DNA from: Arenicola marina
Lineage: Eukaryota; Annelida; Polychaeta; Arenicolidae
Direction: 5' to 3'
DNA: 64,000 nucleotides
Assembly (NCBI GenBank): GCA_964019135.1
Contig: OZ025249.1
Span: 35,725,759-35,789,758, forward strand
Shown here: positions 14,701 through 29,700 of the stretch, one piece after another
Position numbering within the stretch: the first letter of the stretch is position 1
How the letters are laid out: each line of letters starts with the position of its first letter
Position numbers and translations under genes: made by a program
The notes under the pieces: model-generated
What the model was told of the DNA's origin: nothing
Seen by the model: only the letters and a program-made list of their open reading frames with translations
Databases searched by the model: none

Positions 14701-17700
14701 AAAGCTTCACGCGACCACAGTTAGCCAAAATTAATTGGCACTTAGGCCCGTGCCCTTTGACATACAATAAGTCGTCTCAGGTATTATACACAATAGGAAT
14801 AGCTTTGATATGCATTACATTACGCTGAGGCGAAAGTATCTTATGTCGAGTCCTCGTAAGGTGGTTTCATGATATGTGTACACATTAATTTCCCTTTAAA
14901 AATATTAAACGTTAAACACAGTAGTAATATTTAAGCTATGTACGTGGATACGAAATTTGAATTACTCTACCGTCTCCTAGGGACGAGGTTTTTACTGGTA
15001 TCAATCTAAAGCATTTCGGAGAAAGTATACACTCACATCTTGAAGTGCATCCCACAAGTTGGTGTGGTTAGCATTTCCGTACTCGTATCGTCTCAAATAC
15101 CGCTGTAAAGACAATGTCATATATCACTCAGTGACATGTTGTTGGAAATTAATTTATGATATGCCATGTTCAAATATGCGGAGTCTTAGCATTGGTCATG
15201 CCTGCCTACACATACCCATGGGCTTTCCATGTTGAAATGAGTTTCCTAGTGATAATATTTATTGTTATCATATATAGATACTTCACACTCTCCTAATTGC
15301 AACGGGCATTGTCGTATTATCATACCGTCAATCCAGCTCGGAATATGTCCTCTCCGAGGAAGTGGTTCATCATTCGGATGACGGAAGATCCCTTCAAAGA
15401 TAGCACAACGGTGACAGATACATGTCGAGCAAATCACATATGGCGGTGAGGTCATAACTATGGAATAATCATAGTTATACCATTCAAGTTGTGCTAAATA
15501 TAAAAATGCATGCAAGCCTTAAGCAATGAATTTGTTCGGAAATAGGAACACATAAGACAGCTTCATTACCTTCAGGTAGGAAATCCTGTCGAAGATTTCA
15601 TTGATTTCATCGGGATGGTTGACTGGGACATACAGAGGATGTGACGAGCTAAGGCTATCTACTAAGAAGACCGGCTGAATATCGCGTACCAGATATTGCT
15701 CAGACTGAAACAAAGGAATGAAGCTTGATATATTAAGCTGCTGAAACATACATTATCAAATAGACAAATTGAAGCTGTTTTCTACAAAACGTGTTCCAAT
15801 CAATCGAAACCAAATTTGCTTAAAAACCCAAAACAACAATCAAACGCTCAAATTGCTCCATGGAAAGAAACTCGTGAGGTCTTTGTAAGGTAACTCACCA
15901 TCTTCCACGTTGGTTCGATTTCGGCCATACCAACATACTCCATGTAGCTGGCAAATCCTTCGTTGAGCCACAGGTCATCCCACCAGACAGGTGTCAGCAG
16001 GTTGCCAAACCACTGCAAAAGAGACCATCATGTAGCATCTATTCCTTCTTATTTCTCAGTTTATCTGCTTTAATAAATTCATTTCATACTTACTTGATGT
16101 GCGAGCTCATGAACAACAACCTCTGCCACGCGCACTTTGTTGGAAGCAGATGACACCATCGGATCGTACAACAGCGCCGTCTCACGGTAGATAATTAGTC
16201 CCCAATTTTCCATTGCCCCCGCAGCAAAATCTGGCACAGCAATCATGTCTGAAAAAAGGCATACGTCATGTATAACGGCTCAAGCAAGTGAAAACATACA
16301 TTGTAACGACGTTACGAAGGTCACAGACACTCACCAATTTCCTGTAGTATGAAATAAGCCATGTTTTTAAATTAATCGCACGTATTAGAAATTACACGTT
16401 GGGATAATCACAACCCGGCCGTAGTGGGACTTTTCCTGTGATTCATACGCATCTTAATGTAGCGGAAAAATATTTACCTTGTTTAGGCAATGGGAAGTCA
16501 ATATTGAAGTAATGCTCGAAGTACTCCAGGGTCTTGACACCAGTTGTAAGGGCATAGTCGACTTGGTCAATGGCATCGGGTCGGGCCCACACTCGGAACT
16601 GTTTCAAACATTGCAACAAGTACGTTATGCTATATTCTATTTGAACACGTGCCATGTGCTTAATTACTATTTCATGGTTTTCAGATAACCAGTACCGATG
16701 GATAAGTAAGATTTAATCGATGTTTTGGTGGAGGATATCATTATTTACTGAGCGTTTATTGAGGTCATTTGGGTTTTAAACTATCTATCGAATACGATAA
16801 GACAATTAACTCACCAAGGTCTGGCTGTTGTTTGTCCTCATCTCTCTATATTCAAAGTCGCAGATGATGAAGGCCAGCAGGTACGTCGACATCTTCACTG
16901 TCTCTCTGTAAATGTCAGCTTCCCAGCCGTTGCCCCTAGGTGAGCAAAGCAATGATATAAAATGTACGGCTGTACACGAAAGCAAATGGCTTGTTGGCCT
17001 AAACTGACAGAGAGACAAACGAGATCAGCAACCATTGTCTAGAAGACAAACAAACTTGAGAACACGTAGAAAACTTGGCGATCATACCCATTTGCTACGA
17101 ACCTGTCTTCTGTCCGGATGATGTCCATGTTAGACAGAGATTTCAGCTCTGACTTTCTCACTAGTGTAGTGTTATAGGTAGTCTTCACTCCGGGTTCGTC
17201 AAAGCAGGGGAAGGCCTTGCGAGCGTCAGTCGGCTGCATTTGAGTGGTGACCAAGTACCTAGTGTAGCAAATGACATTGATTCGCTGAAGGTAAATATTG
17301 GAATTGGTGAACATTGGAAGTATCGTGTTGCAGTGGCCAGCGATGAAAAAGACATTCTGGCTACAAGTCATACCCGCCAGATACTGCATTGTGTCTATAA
17401 TCTTGTTTCTGCTTTTTAATATTTATCATACGGCGATGCAATCATAATCAGAATATACTTTTGAAACAGTCGGAATGATGCCACTAACCTGGTCGCATCG
17501 CCGACCTTGTAGGAACTAAGGTACAGTCCGACTAAGTCCGGTCGCAACGGTCCGCTGAAACTCATCTTCACCTTGTACTTGTCGCCTACAGTCAACATGG
17601 CTGACAGTTCAATGACCAAGAATTGTCGCACCTTGTCCTCGTGCCATGACATGATGGTGGGCACGCTACCGCCAACCATCATGTTTTCAACGCGCATCGT

Positions 17701-20700
17701 CCCTTCTTCGATCGTCAACTTGTTGATGTGCATCACCACTCGGTCCGTCGCAACTCGACACTCCACGAACACCTCCACCTCACCCTCGAACCGGAAGACA
17801 TCGGGATCAGACCCGTAAAAGTCTGGCTTCAACTCCAGGTTGTAGTGCATGGGATATACATTCAGGGGTAGCCGTACGTCAACCACGGCAACTGGCGGCG
17901 GTTCGTCGTCGCTCGTCACTTCTATGAGCCACTCGCTGATCGGTGCTTCGTTTTGCTCCATCCACTTGATGTTGGCCTTGCAGTTTTCTATGGCCTGCTC
18001 CATGGCTCGTGCTCCGGAGCCAAGGTCGGGGTTGGCCATGCGGAATGCTTCCAGCTACCAAGATACATCAAATACCGGTTGAATACAAACATACCTTCTT
18101 ACCATCGACGATGAGGTTACGCTCTGTATGCGCTTTAAGGAAGTTTTACTATACCTTAATGTCATTATGCGTTAACTCAATATTGCTTAGCAACATCGAC
18201 ATTCCAATGGCAGATAAGTAAGATATTGATTATACCTGTTGCAATTCAAACTCTGTGTTGAACGATCGTGTAATCGCGGTAATGACGTTTGCGATGGTGT
18301 AGAAATTTCCTCCGAACCTGAGAAGAAATATAAAATATGGAAAGAGGAATGAGCTTTATTTGTATTAATGCAAGTCTATAATAAGTTAAACAGAACGAAT
18401 AAGTGACCAATATTAATTTATTGGAATACCGTTAGAAAGAATAACCCGGCAATGTTGATCGCTACGCGATAAAAGTATTTAGACAACCGGCATGCCACTT
18501 ACAGATCTCGGAATGTATGCCACTGGGAACGGAAGAAGTCCCATGCAAAGCCTTTGCCAATTGGGTTTCCAGAGATAGCAGATATCACACTGGTAGCATC
18601 TTGAACTCTGATTTCATCGGCATTCAGCGACATTTCCAGATATCTGAAAATTAAGATCACCCACAAATTGAGACAAACGGGGATAACAACAACCGCCTCC
18701 AAGCCATTTCGATTAGTGTAACTGTATTTTATTAGTATTTACGTATTATCTTATGTGCATTATCGTTTGTACCTGTTGAGGATCCATGGCTCTCTAGTGC
18801 AGGCCATGGCAGACAGAAGACTTCTAGCCTCGGCGGCGACATTGGATTTCTTGTACTGTTCGTAAGCAAAGTTCCACTCGTCCTCGCCACCTCTCTTGAT
18901 TCCATTGCAATAGACGGTCGACTTCAGATCTGGCTTGATGCTACAAATCATAAAGTTGTATTGTCAATGTAGTAGATCTGTCAAGCGCAGTTAACTTATT
19001 GGTAACTTGATTGTTTCTCTGTCTAGACAACAAATATTCGACCAACACAATGCAATATCTGTCGCAATGGAGGCTTGAGGTTTAACTCACGGATTGTTGT
19101 CGGGGTCCATCATCCACTGTCGATAGAGGTTTGCAGCCTGGTCCAAACAATGGGAATGGCCCACAGCACACAAGTTGGACAGGGTAATGATGCGCATGTA
19201 CCTAAAATTGTAATTAAAACAATATCCCTTATCGGTAATGAAATGCAACGGCCGGTTATAGAAATAAATACTGACACGTTATTGATGTGCAGTAAGGTTA
19301 CGACTTGGACCGAACGACAGACCAACTCACTTTTGCAGTAGTTCCTCCGTTTCACTGTCATAGTCCCAGCCAAGTTCGTTGTAACGAGGCAGCATTTGCA
19401 TCGTTATGTAGTCCTGCAATACATGGCATACATACTTTAAATGGTACGTTAAGGTGTTTGCAGGACGCCAATGCAAATTACAGATATATTTCTTGAAAGA
19501 AAAATGTAACTAAGAGTTACATGTTACTTTGGTCACTTCGTTGGCAACACTGGTCATTTTTGTGCTAAAGAAACGACCGAGTACTGTTTGCCTTACACAA
19601 ATCAGTCCCTACTTACCTCGTACGCTCCATAGGAGGCAGATCGCTGTAGCATCCTTCTCACGTAACCCAGGTTGTTAAGTGCCGCTGCCCAAGGGACATA
19701 TGCTGTCTCACTTCGCAAATATTCTGTCGCTCGTAATCCGATCAACAAGTCCAAGTATCCAGACCTGAAGATAAGAACTAGTTAAGTACCTCCGCGTTGG
19801 CTTATATTATTTAGAACTGATCAAATACAACTATTTTCCAGCCAACATGACGGACAAAAAATCCTTCATTTCAAAGTAATGTCTTTACCAAATCGGCCAC
19901 TTACTTCCCAAGGTTAAAGGCATCGTCAATCATTTGCGCCCTGTTTTTCACTGGAATGACCTACAGAAAAACAAGAAAGACCGTAAAGCGCACGGTTTAA
20001 GGGTTGATGATGGTCATATCAAAACGCTGACTGAACACTTGAGCAACCCCTTTATCCCTTCCTGCATAACAGTTAGAACAGTCAAGCCCAATTGTAACTG
20101 GTTTACTGTCGCATTACCTGGTGGTTCATCGTCAGTTGGGTCAGAAGAGCGTCCCAGTTGTTGCTGTCATAATTCACCCGATAGTAGCCGTATTGTCCGA
20201 CATTCCCCACAATCCATTCAGCGTCTGCATCCAGGTTGCTGATGGTCACTGAAGAGTGAAAAACGCGAGTGGCAAGATAAAGGCAAATGTTATAAGCAAT
20301 ATAGACTGAAAAATTACCATTCCAGAAAGTATTATGCGACTTACCATCTTCGCCTTCCATCCAAACAGAAGTAGGACTCTCCCATGATGGCATCACGCTT
20401 GTCGTGTACGTCAAGGGAACTATCCACTTGTATCTACCAAGAAACAATGATAGCTGTTAATATTCGAAAGGAACAAACATGGTTCATGCAAGGAACATTC
20501 AAAGGACTATATTATATTGCCTCAAAACTTTAGCTGATATAAAAAAAGCTCAAGGTCACAAATATAATCAGTGCAATACCCGAACGGGGACTGGTATTTA
20601 TCGTCTGGTTGTGAGTCCGGGTCCGTCAGGAAGTGTTCTTGTGTGGCCAGTGCCGTGCTACGGCTCTCATCACGTGATATCGTCACCACAGGGTAGCCCA

Positions 20701-23700
20701 TCTGTTGCACCCAGGTGTCCATGATTTGCGGCACGTTTATGGTGGTTAACCCTTGAGCTTCTGCTTCCTGTAGTAACAATAAAATCATTTGATAAAAGCG
20801 TAGCAATGGAAAATGAATAATTGCACAACCAAAGTTTCACGCGACCACAGTTAGCCAAAATTAATTGGCACTTAGGCCCGTGCCCTTTGACATACAATAA
20901 GTCGTCTCAGGTATTATACACAATAGGAATAGCTTTGATATGCATTACATTACGCTGAGGCGAAAGTATCTTATGTCGAGTCCTCGTAAGGTGGTTTCAT
21001 GATATGTGTACACATTAATTTCCCTTTAAAAATATTAAACGTAAAACACAGTAGTAATATTTAAGCTATGTACGTGGATACGAAATTTGAATTACTGCCG
21101 TCTCCTAGGGACGAGGTTTCTACTGGTATCAATCTAAAGCATTTCGGAGAAAGTATACACTCACATCTTGAAGTGCATCCCACAAGTTGGTGTGGTTAGC
21201 ATTTCCGTACTCGTATCGTCTCAAATACCGCTGTAAAGACAATGTCATATATCACTCAGTGACATGTTGTTGGAAATTAATTTATGATATGCCATGTTCA
21301 AATATGCGGAGTCTTAGCATTGGTCATGCCTGCCTACACATATACCCATGGGCTTTCCAAGTTGAAATGAGTTTCCTAGTGATAATATTTATTGTTATCA
21401 TATATAGATACTTCACACTCTCCTAATTGCAACGGGCATTGTCATATTATCATACCGTCAATCCAGCCCGGAATATGTCCTCTCCGAGGAAGTGGTTCAT
21501 CATTCGGATGACGGAAGATCCCTTCAAAGATAGCACAACGGTGACAGATACATGTCGAGCAAAGCACATTATGGCGGTGAGGTCATAACTATGGAATTAT
21601 CATAATTATACCATTCAAGTTGTGCTAAATATAAAAATGCATGCAAGCCTTAAGCAATGAATTTGTTCGGAAATAGGAACACATAAGACAGCTTTATTAC
21701 CTTCAGGTAGGAAATCCTGTCGAAGATTTCATTGATTTCATCGGGATGGTTGACTGGGACATACAGAGGATGTGACGAGCTAAGGCTATCTACTAAGAAG
21801 ACTGGCTGAATATCGCGTACCAGATATTGCTCAGACTGAAACAAGGGAATAAAGCTTGATATATTAAGCTGCTGAAACATACATTATCAAATAGACAAAT
21901 TGAAGCTGTTATCTAAAAAACGTGTTCCAATCAATCGAAACCAAATTTGCTTAAAAACCCAAAACAACCATCAAACGGTAAAATTGCTCCATGGAAAGAA
22001 ACTCGTGAGGTCTTTGTAGAGTAACTCACCATCTTCCACGTTGGTTCGATTTCGGCCATACCAACATACTCCATGTAGCTGGCAAATCCTTCGTTGAGCC
22101 ACAGGTCATCCCACCAGACAGGTGTCAGCAGGTTGCCAAACCACTGCAAAAGACACCATCATGTAGCATCTATTCCTTCTTATTTCTCAGTGTATCTGCT
22201 TTAATAAATTCATTTCATACTTACTTGATGTGCGAGCTCATGAACAACAACCTCGGCCACGCGCACTTTGTTGGAAGCAGATGACACCATCGGATCGTAC
22301 AACAGCGCCGTCTCGCGGTAGATAATCAGTCCCCAATTTTCCATTGCCCCCGCAGCAAAATCTGGCACAGCGATCATGTCTGAAAAAAGTATACCCGATG
22401 TATAACGCTCAGGTAAGTGAAAACACACATTGTCATGGAGTTCAGGTCACATCCACTCACCGATTTACTGCATTATGAAATAAGCCATGTTTTAAACTAA
22501 ATCACACGTTTTAGAAATTACACGTTGGGACAATCCCAACGCTGTCGGAGTGGGGCTTTTTCTGTGACTCATACTCATCTCAATGTAGCCGGGAGAATAT
22601 TTACCTTGTTTAGGCAGCGGGAAGTCAATATTGAAGTAATGCTCGAAGTACTCCAGGGTCTTGACACCAGTTGTAAGGGCATAGTCCACTTGGTCAATGG
22701 CATCGGGTCGGGCCCACACTCGGAACTGTTTCAAACATTGCAACAAGTACGTTATTCTATATTCTAGTTGAACACGTGCCATGTGCTTACTATTTCATGG
22801 TTTTTAGATAACCAGTACCGATGGATTAGTAAGATTTAAGCGATGTTTTGGTGAAGGATATCATTATTTACTGAGCGTTTATTGAGGTCATTTGGTTTTA
22901 AACTATCTATCGAATACGATAAGACAATTAACTCACCAAGGTCTGGCTGTTGTTTGTCCTCATCTCCCTATATTCAAAGTCGCAGATGATGAAGGCCAGC
23001 AGGTACGTCGACATCTTCACTGTCTCTCTGTAAATGTCAGCTTCCCAGCCGTTGCCCCTAGGTGAGCAAAGCAATGATATAAAATGTACGGCTGTACACG
23101 AAAGCAAATAGCCCGTTGGCCTAAACTGACAGAGAGACAAACGAGATCAGCAACCATTGTCTAGAAGACAAACAAACTTGAGAACACGTAGAAAACTTTG
23201 CGATCACACCCATTTGCTACGAACCTGTCTTCTGTCCCGATGATATCCATGTTAGACAGAGATTTCAGCTCTGACTTCCTCACTAGTGTAGTGTTATAGG
23301 TAGTCTTCACTCCGGGTTCGTCAAAGCAGGGGAAGGCCTTGCGAGCGTCAGTCGGCTGCATTTGAGTGGTGACCAAGTACCTAGTGTAGCAAATGACATT
23401 GATTCGCTGAAGGTAAATATTGGAATTGGTGAACATTGGAAGTATCGTGTTGCAGTGGCAAGCGATGAAAAAGACCTTCTGGCTACAAGTCATACCCGCC
23501 AGATACTGCATTGTGTCTATAATCTTGTTTCTGCTTTTTAATATTTATCATACGGCGATGCAATCATAATCAGAATATACTTTTGAAACAGTCGGAATGA
23601 TGCCACTAACCTGGTCTCATCGCCAACCTTGTAGGAACTAAGGTACAGTCCGACTAAGTCCGGTCGCAACGGTCCGCTGAAGCTCATCTTCACCTTATAC

Positions 23701-26700
23701 TTGTCGCCCACAGTCAACATGGCTGACAGTTCAATGACCAAGAATTGTCGCACCTTGTCCTCGTGCCATGACATGATGGTGGGCACGCTACCGCCAACCA
23801 TCATGTTTTCAACGCGCATCGTCCCTTCTTTGATCGTCAATTTGTTGATGTGCATCACCACTCGGTCCGTCGCAACTCGACACTCCACGAACACCTCCAC
23901 CTCACCCTCGAACCGGAAGACATCGGGATCAGACCCGTAAAAGTCTGGCTTCAACTCCAGGTTGTAGTGCATGGGATATACATTCAGGGGTAGCCGTACG
24001 TCAACCACGGCAACTGGCGGCGGTTCGTCGTCGCTCGTCACTTCTATGAGCCACTCGCTGATCGGTGCTTCGTTTTGCTCCATCCACTTGATGTTGGCCT
24101 TGCAGTTTTCTATGGCCTGCTCCATGGCTCGTGCTCCGGAGCCAAGGTCGGGGTTGGCCATGCGGAATGCTTCCAGCTACCAAGATACATCAAATACCGG
24201 TTGAATACAAACATACCTTCTTACCATCGACGATGAGGTTACGCTCTGTATGCGCTTTAAGGAAGTTTTACTATACCTTAATGTCATTATGCGTTAACTC
24301 AATATTGCTTAGCAACATCGACATTCCAATGGCAGATAAGTAAGATATTGATTATACCTGTTGCAATTCAAACTCTGTGTTGAACGATCGTGTAATCGCG
24401 GTAATGACGTTTGCGATGGTGTAGAAATTTCCTCCGAACCTGAGAAGAAAATACTAAATATAACATATGGAAAGAGGAATGAGCTTTATTTGTATTAATG
24501 CAAATCTATAATAAGTTAAACAGAACGAATAAGTGACCAATATTACTTTATTGGAATATAGTTAGAAAGAATAACCACGCAATGTTGATCGCTACGCGAT
24601 AAAAGTATTTAGACAACCGGCATGCCACTTACAGGTCTCGGAATGTATGCCACTCAGAACGGAAGAAGTCCCATGCAAAGCCTTTGCCAATTGGGTTTCC
24701 AGAGATGGCAGATATCACACTGATAGCATCTTGAACTCTGATTTCATCGGCATTCAGCGACATTTGCAGGTATCTGAAAATTAGGATCACCAACAAGTTG
24801 TAACAAATGGGGACAACAACAACTACCTCCAGGCCAGTTCTATTAGAGTTATTGTATTTTATTAGTATTTACGTATTATCTCATGTGCATTATTGTTCGT
24901 ACCTGTTGAGGATCCATGGCTCTCTAGTGCAGGCCATGGCGGACAGAAGACTTCTAGCCTCGGCGGCGACATTGGATTTCTTGTACTGTTCGTAAGCAAA
25001 GTTCCACTCGTCCTCGCCACCTCTCTTGATTCCATTGCAATAGACGGTCGACTTCAGATCTGGTTTGATGCTACAATGATGTTTAATATTGTCAGTGCAA
25101 TAGATCTGTTTAACGCAGTTAACTACGTTACTTGATTTTATATATATATAGACAACAAATATTCGACCAACACAATGTAATAGCTGTCACAACAAAGGCT
25201 TGCGTTTTAACTCACGGATTGTTGTCGGGGTCCATCATCCACTGTCGATAGAGGTTTGCAGACTGGTCCAAGCAATGGGAATGGCCCACAGCACACAAGT
25301 TGGACAGGGTAATGATGCGCATGTACCTAAAATTGCAATTAAAAGCATCTCACTCATCTTTTATTAAATGTCGAGTACAGATCAAGATACGACATAACGG
25401 CTAAATGTAACATACAAAGTTCATAACGGCTGGTTGTAGAAATACATATTGACATATTTCATTAATGTTAAGTAAGGTTATGACTTGCACCGAACAACAG
25501 ACCAACTCACTTCTGCAGTAGTTCCTCCGTTTCACTGTCATATTCCCAGCCAAGTTCGTTGTAACGAGGCAGCATTTGCATCGTTACGTAGTCCTGCAAC
25601 ACATGGCACACGTACTTTAAATGTTACGTTAAGATAAATGCGGCTATTCACTTCTACCAATGGTATTGATTTCATAATAGTGCACAATGTGTCAGATTAA
25701 TAGGCCCCTAAGGTTGCATAGATCACCGTTAGTATTTAGACAGTAGGGTAGATTTAGTTATGCAATGCTATTGAAATGTAAAAATTGTGAATATTGGTCA
25801 GTTTTCTCATTAAAAGCATACTGAAAAAAAAAATGGCATTTGGCTCGAGAATAGCCGCTTTTATCTTTAAGGTGCTCGCAGGACGCCAATGTAAATTACA
25901 GCTATGTCTAGATTAAAATCATTCACTTAAGAGTGAGCGTTTCATCTTGTGGACATTTGGTCACATCGTTGGCATCGCCAGTCATCACTAGTCAACAAGA
26001 CACTACCGAGTATTGTTTGCGATACACTAATCATTGCCTACGTACCTCGTACGCTCCATAGGAGGCAGATCGCTGTAGCATCCTTCTCACGTAACCGAGG
26101 TTGTTAAGTGCCGCTGCCCAAGGAACATATTCTGTCTCACTTCGCAGATATTCTGTCGCTCGTAATCCGATCAACAAGTCCAAGTATCCAGACCTGAAGA
26201 TAAGAACTAGTTAAGTAGCTCCGAGTTGGCTTATGTTATTTAGAACTAATCAAATACAACTATTTTACAGCCAACATGACGGACAAACAATCCTTCACTT
26301 CAAAGTGATGTCTTTAACAAATCGTCCACTTACTTTCCAAGGTTAAAGGCATCGTCGATCATTTGCGCCCTGTTTTTCACTGGAATGGCCTACAGAGAAA
26401 CAAAAAACACATTCAAACGCCCGGCTAAAAAGTTGATGATGGGTTATCTTAAAACGCTGACTGAACACTTGAGCAACCTTATTATCCCGTCCTGCATAAC
26501 AGTGAGAACAGTCAAACCCAATTGTAAACTGGTGCCCTGTCCTATTACCTGATGGTCCATCGTCAGTTGGGTCAGAAGAGCGTCCCAGTTGTTGCTGTCA
26601 TAATTCACCCGATAGTAGCCGTATTGTCCGACATTCCCTACAATCCATTCAGCGTCTGCATCCAGGTTGCCGATGGTCACTGAAGAGTAAAAAACGCAAA

Positions 26701-29700
26701 TGGCAAGATAAACGCAAATGTTATTAGAAATATAGACTGAAAAATTACCATTCCAGAAAGTATTATGCAACTTACCATTTTCGCCTTCCATCCAAACAGA
26801 AGTAGGACTGTCCCATGACGGAGTCGCGCTTGTCGTGTACGTCAAGGGAACTATCCACTTGTAGCTACCAACCAAATTGATAGCTGTTAATATTCGACAG
26901 AAACAAACATGATTCATGCAAGGAAAATTCAAAGTACTATATTATATTGCCTCAAAACCTTAGCTGGTATAAACAAAATTAAGGACACAAATATAATCAG
27001 TGCAATACCCGAACGGGGACTGGTATTTATCGTCTGGTTGTGACTCCGGGTCCGTCAGGAAGTGTTGTTGTGTGGCCAGTGCCGTGCTACCGCTCTCATC
27101 ACGTGATATTGTCACCACAGGGTAGCCCATCTGTTGCACCCAGGTGTCCATGATTTGCGGGACATCTATGGTAGTTAACCCTTGAGCTTCTGCTTCCTGT
27201 AGTAACAATAAAGTCATTTAATAAAAGCGTAGCAATGGAAAATGAATAATTGCACAACCAAAGCTTCACGCGACCCCAGTTAGCCAAAATTAATTGGCAC
27301 TTCGGCCAGTACTATTTGACATATAATCAGTCATCCCAGTTATAACGTAAACGTAAAAGACAGTAGTAATATTTAAGCTATGCACATGGATACGAAATTT
27401 GAATTTCTCTACCGTATCGAAGGGACGAGGTTGTTACTGGTATCAATCTAAAGCATTTCGGAGAAAGTATACACTCACATCTTGAAGTGCATTCCACAAG
27501 TTGGTGTGGTTAGCATTTCCGTACTCGTATCGTCTCAAATACCTCTGGAAAGACAATGTCATATATCACTCAGTGACGTGTTGTTGGAAATTAATTTATG
27601 ATATTCCATGTTCAAACATGCGGAGTTTTAGCTTTGGTCATGCCTGCCTACACATACCCATGGGCTTTCCAAGTTGAAATGAGTTTCCTAGTGATAATAT
27701 TTATTGTTATCATATATAGATACTTCACACTCTCCTAATTGCAACGGGCATTGTCATATTATCATACCGTCAATCCAGCCCGGAATATGTCCTCTCCGAG
27801 GAAGTGGTTCATCATTCGGATGACGGAAGATCCCTTCAAAGATAGCACAACGGTGACAGATACATGTCGAGCAAAGCACATTATGGCGGTGAGGTCATAA
27901 CTATGGAATAATCATAATTATACCATTCAAGTTGTGCTAAATATAACAATTCATTCAAGCCTTAAGCAGTGATTTTTTCGGAAATAGGAACGCATAAGAC
28001 AGCTTCATTACCTTCAGGTAGGAAATCCTGTCGAAGATTTCATTGATTTCATCGGGATGGTTGACTGGGACATACAGAGGATGTGACGAGCTCAGGCTAT
28101 CTACTAAGAAGACCGGCTGAATATCGCGTACCAGATATTGCTCAGACTGAAACACAGGGAATATAGCTTGATATATTGATATGAGCTGCTGGGGCATAGA
28201 TTATGAAGTGGACAAATTGAAGCTGTTCTATAACAACATGTTCTAACAATCGTAATTGAAGCCAAATATTTGTAGAAAAAAAGACAAGAAGGCGCGATTG
28301 TTTTAAGGAACGAAACTCGTGAGGTCGTTATAGAATAACTCACCATCTTCCACGTTGGTTCAATTTCGTCCATACCGACATACTCCATGTAGCTGGCAAA
28401 TCCTTCGTTGAGCCACAGGTCATCCCACCAGACAGGTGTCAGCAGGTTGCCAAACCACTGCAAAATACACCATCATGTAGAATCAATTTTTTCTTGTTTC
28501 TCAGTGTATCTGCCTTAATAAATTCATTCCATACTTACTTGATGTGCGAGCTCATGGACAACAACCTCTGCCACGCGCAGTTTGTTGGAAGCAGATGACA
28601 CAATCGGATCGTACAACAGCGCCGTCTCGCGGTAGATAATCAGTCCCCAATTTTCCATCGCCCCAATGGCAAAGTCTGGCACAGCGACCATATCTGGAAT
28701 TGTGTGCAAAAAATGTATGGTGCTCAAACCCAGAGTTTAATTCATGAGCCTGATGCTGATACTACTCTAATTACCCATTTTACGCAAGCGAATAGATGCC
28801 AAAAATGTGTGGACTGTTTGTCGCTTGAAAAAGTCGCCTGGTAAATCGTCATTGAGCACTTCCAAGATACCGTCTTTGAAGAAAAAAGGTGCGTGGATCT
28901 GGTTTATATTCCGTCTTCGATGTTCGAGCCCACGCAATAAATCAATAATGTAATTTTTAGGCATAAGTAATAAATAAGAAAAGCCGCAACAATGGTTCGC
29001 TATAACTTGAAAGATCAATGGATTTTCGTCACACTTTGAATTTATGTCACCCGCGGTCAAGCCAAGGTGTGATCAGTATGAAGCATTGCTGCAACGTTTT
29101 AAATATATACAACTAGATGTGTGTCGTGTAGGAATCTTGGCTTTCATATGGATCATATAAAAATCAAGTATAATTAATGCCTGATAAAAGTCTGATATCG
29201 GAAATAGTTGCTCGTTACAGATATTTTAATTCAATAAGTGAGATTGCCGTCCCAAAATATTAGGTATGTTGTTTGTATATAAACAAATAATAACCTGTCA
29301 TCAAAGCACTTAAATTTAAATGGAATATGTCTACCACGTTTAAAGCCATGTCTATAGTACACGATGGCCCGCGTAGCCACTATAATGGCGCTTATATCAC
29401 ACGTTTGTCAAAGGCTTTAAAAAAAACTCTACTACTTTATTATCTCAGGGGGATTTCACTGTTAAGTTGCCATACACTTTGGATGTGATCAAAGATTGGG
29501 ACCTGCCTGAATATGTTTCTGCATTTATAAATTCTAAGCGATTATAGATGATGCACATTTTACATATTCTTGTGATAAGCTTGTCTGATAGCCAAGTATT
29601 CCGCAATCACAATATGTGCTTGATGGCAAACATTATATGTGCAAATTAAGTCAATCTGCACGAGAAACACCTTGTCTTAAGGGGACTTAAATACATTAAA

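Noticed and set aside
28767-29060. 97-residue minus-strand open frame in a domain 2 intron
   Set aside because: It has no recognisable domain, and no equivalent in the other units. The fixed exon phases on either side leave no need for an added exon.
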